A stretch of 64,000 bases of DNA. Origin: Dictyophora rubrovolvata. Taxonomy: Eukaryota > Basidiomycota > Agaricomycetes > Phallales > Phallaceae. Positions 58,417 through 64,000 of the stretch are shown piece by piece; the stretch's first letter is position 1; each line of letters opens with the position of its first letter. Location of the stretch: positions 2,333,102 to 2,397,101 of the forward strand of contig CP114124.1 in assembly GCA_029959195.1 (NCBI GenBank), given 5' to 3'. A model generated the notes under the pieces. That model was not told the DNA's origin. It made no database searches and worked only from the letters and a program-made list of their open reading frames with translations. The position numbers and the translations under genes were made by a program.

Positions 58417-59308
58417 ATGTTCTCTAAGCTTGTTTCCGCGCTTGCCTTGATCTCCACTACAGTCTCCGCTGCTACCTTCACTATCCAGGTCGGGAATGGT
58501 GGTTTCGTATATACCCCTAACAGCGTGAATGCTAGTAAGGGAGATGTTGTTAGCTTCCAGTTCACAGGCTCGTACGTGAATTTTCTTCGATCCCCAGAAG
58601 CCACTTACGGACTTTGCAAATTTTAGCCCAGGAAATCATTCTATCTCCCAAGCGGCGTTTGATGCGCCGTGTGCTCAGTTACAAGGCGGTTTTGACTCTG
58701 ACTTCGTCTTCATACCTAGTGGATTCAAAGGCCCGACACCGACTTTCAACTTGACCATTGAGGATGACACAAAACGTAAGACAAAGACAAATCACTAACT
58801 CAAAATGGGATTTGGTTGAGCGTTATTATAGCAATTTGGTTCTATTGCAAACAGACAAACCCAGCCCCCCATTGTATAAGTGGAATGGTTGGGTAAGCGG
58901 TTCATTCGTCTCATTTCTTTCTACTGGTAAACTGATGCTTTGAAACACAGTGCTATAAATCCACCCTCTACGGGAAACACCATTCAGTCATTCCAGCAAA
59001 AAGCTATGGCATTGAGTAGTCTCCCTTCTCAAACGCCTGGTGGCCTGCAAGGAGTCGGAGCTTCGGCGACTTCACCTCCTTCACCTTTGCAAAACGGCGC
59101 AAGCCTTCCTTCAGGTGCTAGTACCAGTGCCCCCTCCTCAACCTCTTCTGGTAATTCGGGCTCGGGATCATCGTCCACCCCCACGTCCTCGAGCACCGCC
59201 CCTGCTAGTTCGAACACCACCCCGAAAACCAGTGATGCGCGTGCTGTTTTGGCTAGTTCCAAGCTTGTTTCTGCAATTTTACTATTCACTACCCTTTTTA
59301 TTCTGTGA
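58417..59308 (+). CDS. Secreted cupredoxin-domain protein, Ser-rich, probably GPI-anchored
   Basis: This 240-aa extracellular protein has one plastocyanin-like domain. Exons are 58417..58571, 58627..58775, 58832..58892 and 58951..59308. The signal peptide MFSKLVSALALISTTVSA is followed by ATFTIQVGNGGFVYTPNSV and GDVVSFQFTG. The copper ligands appear as His in SPGNHSIS, then Cys, His and Met in WFYCKQTN..PHCISGM. A Ser/Thr/Pro-rich, Gly-rich linker of about 80 residues follows, then a hydrophobic C-terminus (LVSAILLFTTLFIL) typical of a GPI-anchor signal. Type-1 copper binding is inferred from the full ligand set. The role may be redox or wall-related; fungal members are poorly characterised. 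Confidence 0.88.
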
Positions 59309-60594
59309 AAACTTTCTTATGCGATAGATTCTTAGAACAAGATTGACTTTTACTAATAAAAATTACTCTTATGACGGTGTTTTGTCTCGTTAGCTTTACC
59401 TGGTCTGATTCATCACAACTGGAACTGGTCCGTGCACGATACATCAGACATCATAGACGCCCCATGACCGACATTATAAATTTTTACCCCAATGGCGCCA
59501 GTTATCTTCTCGAAAGCAAAACTCACCTCGCAGGTTGATATTTGGGATTCCAGTCAACTTTTGAATTCTTTCACGACGGGGATCTTGAACCTTTTACTGC
59601 AGGGAGAGAAATACTCCTTATTTCCAAGATCTCGCCGACTCTGCTTTCGAGCTTCAAGTCGGGGTGACCCGTAGAGGAGGTAAATATTTCCGAGGTTGCT
59701 GTTTTTTCTCTATTTAAATTACATGTGATGTTTATTATCTATGACATGTTTATCGAATTGGTTTCCTAAAAACATCTGTAACCGCAAACCAATAGACACC
59801 ACATGAGGCGGAATAAGAACATTCCCGTGTATTGCTTCGGAAAAATACTGCTCGCCAAGTTCTCACCGGCAGCTTGATTCCTCGCGGACAAGTTGACACT
59901 GACTGATACGTGAAATATATTAGCTTATGTAGAATGAAAGGATTCACCTGAAACAATGCATATTCAGATTACTTCCATTCCGTATAGCAAGTCTCAAGAC
60001 TATCGTACGAATCCGCCACAAACAAACCCCTCCCAATTTCACCTCAAACCTCAGGACCAAGGACCGTGAAATCCGACTTTGAACAATTGGTTCTACCGAG
60101 TAAAGGAAGCTCGCCTACAAAAGTCAGATCAATGCGGGTTGTTGGCCATTAATGGCGGTAGGGATGGCGGTAGGGATGGTGGTGGTTAAGAGGGGAATAG
60201 CACGCCATTCCGTTACATGGTAAGGATCGAGTAATCATGAAAACCTGAATAAAGAGTTATTAAAAGCGGCGAAAATAAAACTGACAATAACGCATGGTTG
60301 TACCAAACATTAACATCGCAGCCCGTACTGTCAGCCTCGCACTCTTCCTCAACAGCAAAATAATCATAACCAGACTATGTTAAGATAATAAGAAGAGTGT
60401 TAGTTAGTGCAATGATAAGATGCGAGAGTAATGAATAACTTACATAGGTGGCCAAGAAGGGGACACTACAATCAAGAGTCGCTGCAAACCGCCAAAAAAA
60501 ATCACGAAGGGATGACGCGGTGGATTATTCGCATGCCGTGACGCGTCACGCAGTGCGTCAGTAACTAAACGCTAATTGGCGATTCACCGTCTCA
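59309..60594. other. Intergenic
   Basis: This 1.3-kb region holds the cupredoxin 3' side and the coatomer promoter. A 60-codon frame near 59492-59674 and a repeated GGCGGTAGGGAT word near 60155-60180 are the only notable items. Confidence 0.5.
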
Positions 60595-61687
60595 ATGGAT
60601 TCCTCAAATTCGTACTATGTGAAACAACAATTTACGTTAGGTAGGTTATCCCTCGATCTTGCAGTTGTCTCATTTCACTGTTTGTTAGGTGCATGGAAAT
60701 CCATAGTGGATGTTACGCCAGACGAATCCTCGCCGGATTACCACCTGATAAAACTCTACCAAGCTCGCGCTCTTGTTGCACTGAATCGACCGACAGAAGC
60801 CCTTAAAATACTGCCCTCAAATAGCACATTACTTTCAGTTCGCGCTGTCTCGGCTCTGGCTAAATACGTAGGGAAGCAAGATGGAGATAAGCCCCTTGAA
60901 GAAATACGAGATCTTTGCGTCGAAATCGAAGAAGAAGGTGTCGATGATAAGGAGAAAAGTTTGGTCAAAGTCATTGCCGGTACCGCTTTTGCAAGAGAAG
61001 GAGAAATCGAAGAGGCATTGGAGGTTTTAGGTGCCGGTACTGCAGTTGAGAACCTTGATGCGTGCATTTTTTGTTCTCACTCTCGTGCTTTCCTTTCCCT
61101 TCCTCATTCTCAATCTCAACCATAACAGTTTAGCGTTGGTGGTACAGATTTATCTCTCAATAAATCGCGTAGATCTAGCGAAGAAGGAATGTGATCGTGC
61201 TAGAAAATGGGCGGAAGATGACCTATTACTACAGCATACCGAAGCATCGATTGGCCTATTAACAGGCAAAGATTCATACGCAAACCCTCATTCCTTTTAT
61301 ATCGAGCAATTACACACCCCCTCCGTGTCTTCTGGTCATCTTCTCGTTTCATGCGGTGTAACGCACCTTCTACGAGGCGAATTACCCGAAGCACAATCTG
61401 ACTTTTCAGAAGCTCAAAAACTCCAGTATGGTAAGGTTGATGATGCACTAGCCGGTGCTATTGTGGCTGCAGAACTGGCAGGTCGAAAGATGGATATTGG
61501 ACCCTTGTGGAGGTATGGATTTTCTCGCGTGACTATCATGTTGTTATCCACGGTTCCTGATTATGAGCGTAGTCAACTATCAGAAACATATCCAGAACAC
61601 CCCCTGGTGAAGTCTTTGTTGGAAAAAGACACTGAATTTGACGCCTTTGCTAGCCAGTATAATGTACCTGCCTCAGCGGTGGCTTAA
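60595..61687 (+). CDS. Coatomer subunit epsilon (COPI)
   Basis: This 305-aa TPR-like subunit of the COPI vesicle coat acts in Golgi-to-ER transport together with alpha-COP. Exons are 60595..60640, 60689..61061, 61129..61512 and 61573..61687. Blocks include YYVKQQFTLGAW, IKLYQARALVALNRP, VIAGTAFAREGEIEEALEVL, VVQIYLSINRVDLAKKECDRA, GKDSYANPHSFYIEQL and the end PEHPLVKSLLEKDTEFD. The third intron (61513..61572) is exactly 60 nt and free of stops, so its retention adds 20 residues without a frameshift; splicing gives the expected LWSQLSETYPEHP junction. Confidence 0.9.
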
Positions 61688-64000
61688 CATGCTGTAGAGG
61701 ACTTATTTATATTAAATCCTTAGTCTACCTGTTGAATCTGTGTGAACTGGGTAATTGATTTCTTTGGAGCCTACCTCAATGGTCATAGCAATCTGCCTTC
61801 CCCACATTGAACCACATAAATCTTTACTCAGTGATACATGAGTAATGCTTACTCCAGTAGAGCTTATATTTTCAAACTCCCAAATTTCAGCATTGTCTTC
61901 TTTTCTAGTTCTTTAACCCCCCCTTCTAAACTCTGTACTAAACTCTGTAGTATTAACTCTGTAGTATTATTTATACTATATACTAGTATCTTCTCAGATT
62001 TTCTTAAAATAAAAGTCTTAATTTACTTTTTTCAAATAGAAACCTGTCAAGTTGATTAGTATCAATTGATTATATAGTATAAGTATTCAAAGACAAAGCA
62101 TCTCTGATATGCCTAGGAATCAATAGCCAATAGTGCTTGTTAACAAAGACAGTTGAATTTTCACTATACATGTTAGTTCCAGCATAGGAGATAATATATA
62201 GTAGCATTATTAAAGCTATTTGTCAGTTAGAAAGAAAATATAAATATAAATATACCATTCCATTACAACTTCCTGAGGGACATAGTCAGTATATATTATT
62301 TCATGTTTTGTTAAATCATGTGGCTATGAGTGTCTGGACCTCTTTTAGTATGTTTTCCCAAGAGTTCTCATAAAATCCCTTCCTGATATACAGGAATAAC
62401 TTTTGCTGTTACTTGTTACCCCCCACTATACATAAGATGTAAGAAGATAGTTGCTACATAGTTACTGGCTCTTTGTCACTGCCATACTTATAGTCATCTT
62501 TCCTAGATTGGGATTGTTCAATGCATGTTTGGTTAAATTTGATTGCATATTGGACAACTATGCATATGGCATTACAAAACTAGCCACAAAGTGGTTTGAC
62601 ATGGATTCCCAATCACTGTCAAAGCAATGTTAATTATTTAATTGGAGCTCTCAAACTCTTTCTCACCAATTATCAATATACTATCTTTTATTGGAGAGTG
62701 CATGATAGAACATTTGATACAGAAAAGCGGCCTTCATAACATGCTTAAGGGTGGTGTTTGGCAGTATTTGCTTTTTACACAGTTTCACCTTCTCATCAGC
62801 TTGTACAGAGGTGAATATGACATAGGATGGTATGAAGTGAACAAGTGACATGTCTTTGAAATTATTTTGAGTGTGGGTACAGATAGCGTATATGGTGTGA
62901 TGAAACATTTGGAGGGAAGGAACAGACCCCTTTACTGGTTCGTGAGTGTATGTAATTTCATGTTCACTATGCACCTCTGTATACGCAGAATCATCATTCA
63001 TATCGGATTCTGAATCTGAGAGATCACCCTCTTCCTCAAAAACTGCAAACAGATTGTCATTTTTCTAGGTCTCTTTCTCCCATTCTGTGACTTCTCCAGA
63101 ACCTATTTGAGAGTCCAGTTCTACTAATAGATCTTCAAGCCGCTATTTCTGATTGAGTGTTAATATGACTTTAAGATTAGCTGCCAACTAATTATTACTC
63201 GAGAGAAGCAGAGAAAAAGAAACGAGTCTTGTCAGGGAGAGTGCATACATGTGAAGTGTAGGTTCTTTCAGCAACCTAAGTCTGTCAGAGATGAGCTTGC
63301 CAGCACTACACATAATCAGTCAAAGCACCAAGATTTTGACAAATGATGCTTACCTACACCTTTCAAGATTGCTTAGTATGGAGGGCAAATTGAGGGAAGC
63401 TGATTGTAGCTGACATTGAGATGACCCCAGATAGGTTAGCGCAAGTTGTCTTAGAGCATTGAAGAATGGTAGAGGGGGATTGAGAGACATTGTTTCAATG
63501 ATTTTCTGCACAGATATACCTGAGATTCTCTGTGTAAATTCTAAATTTTTGAGGAAGGCAGCAATCTCTCTCTGGTGCAGACTCATTCTGTTAGGAGGTT
63601 GGAATGGTGGGGAGAATCAAGGTGTGTCAGAGAAATGCTGTAGTGTTTCCAATCGAGCATCCACCTCATGATCTACATTATATGGAGTCATGGATCTGAT
63701 AGAAATATAATTTCCCAATCCTGCTATATTTGTATTCCAAATTTCCTGGCAGTGAACCTTCTTGAATTCTTGTCATGATCAGATTCATGACATCACTAGC
63801 GATACAGGTTCTTTATTATATTCCCTTATCTTTTCGTACTTAAACGTTATCTTATCACAATCGCTTCGCAGACGCTACGACCGGAAGTCTTATCAGACTT
63901 CATCGCCGTTTTCATGAAGTCCTAGATGCCGTTGTCCTCCTGGGACTTACAGTAAGCCGCGGATAGACCTTTGGTATATTCTAGTTCCAAACCACACATA
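61688..64000. other. AT-rich tract at the right end, no intact gene
   Basis: From about 61.84 to 63.8 kb the base composition turns clearly more AT-rich than the neighbouring genes, with long T/A runs and duplicated words (for example CTCTGTA..TATTAACTCTGTAGTATT near 61930-61970). The last 180 nt return to normal composition. No terminal repeats of a transposon could be paired inside the window. Confidence 0.5.
62681..63690 (-). pseudogene. Decayed coding remnant, possibly from a mobile element
   Basis: Minus-strand frames read like protein but are interrupted. One block (about 63690..63350) starts TPYNVDHEVDARLETLQHFS, hits one in-frame stop, then continues MSLHQREIAAFLKNLEF to a stop. Another (about 63150..62681) is acidic, with NLFAVFEEEGDLSDSESD, and is preceded by two in-frame stops. 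No transposase or reverse transcriptase motif is visible. Repeat origin is an inference from composition and decay only. Confidence 0.3.

Overview
The window is nuclear DNA of a filamentous basidiomycete, most likely an Agaricomycete. I infer this from style and content: nearly every gene is cut by many short introns (about 45-65 nt, GT..AG with a few GC..AG), and the gene set includes a cellular RNAi-type RNA-dependent RNA polymerase, a GH12 glucanase, a CSC1-like channel, GATA and Zn2Cys6 regulators and an Axl2-like cadherin-fold protein. Gene models were spliced by hand: exon phases were checked across each junction and total lengths were checked for divisibility by three. They are sequence-level inferences without transcript data. 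No tRNA, rRNA, CRISPR array or intact transposon was recognised. Layout. 0-6 kb: 5' end of a mitochondrial class-2 dihydroorotate dehydrogenase (runs off the left edge), then two paralogous alpha/beta-hydrolases (A and B) flanking a secreted GH12 endoglucanase. 6-9.6 kb: two small uncharacterised genes, a possible short ORF and a NadR-like P-loop NTPase. 9.7-15.7 kb: the standout gene, one 16-exon, 1695-aa open frame joining a complete cellular RdRP (DLDGD active site) to a complete SF1 (SDE3/Hrr1/UPF1-like) helicase. 16-17.2 kb: an imperfect inverted repeat carrying two facing copies of a tiny Ser-rich gene, one apparently broken. 17.7-19.1 kb: zinc alcohol dehydrogenase. 20.3-25.3 kb: 17-exon CSC1/OSCA-like channel with two 5-nt microexons. 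25.5-26.8 kb: third hydrolase paralog (C). 29.6-32.5 kb: Zn2Cys6 regulator with its DNA-binding domain near the C-terminus. 34.9-36.7 kb: GATA factor. 39 kb: small secreted double-psi beta-barrel protein. 40-42.6 kb: MFS drug/polyamine-type transporter. 43.7 kb: LC8 dynein light chain. 44.4-47.2 kb: Axl2-like membrane protein. 47.6-49.5 kb: class III aminotransferase. 49.8-51.4 kb: 3-ketoacyl-CoA thiolase. 51.9-53.7 kb: second GATA factor. 53.7-58.4 kb: long gene-poor stretch. 58.4-59.3 kb: cupredoxin-domain secreted protein. 60.6-61.7 kb: COPI epsilon subunit. 61.8-63.8 kb: AT-rich tract with decayed coding remnants. How the genes relate. Most are independent housekeeping or developmental genes. 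Functional links that can be argued are: the RdRP-helicase as a one-chain version of the RdRP/helicase partnership used in fungal RNA silencing, next to a diverged inverted repeat that could give double-stranded RNA if read through; secreted wall-active or surface proteins (GH12, DPBB, cupredoxin, Axl2-like); and peroxisomal or CoA metabolism (thiolase). The most unusual sequence-level features are the RdRP-helicase fusion, the density of microexons (5, 5, 11, 17, 17, 19, 20 and 27 nt), four GC-AG introns, and a lost splice acceptor in hydrolase A.
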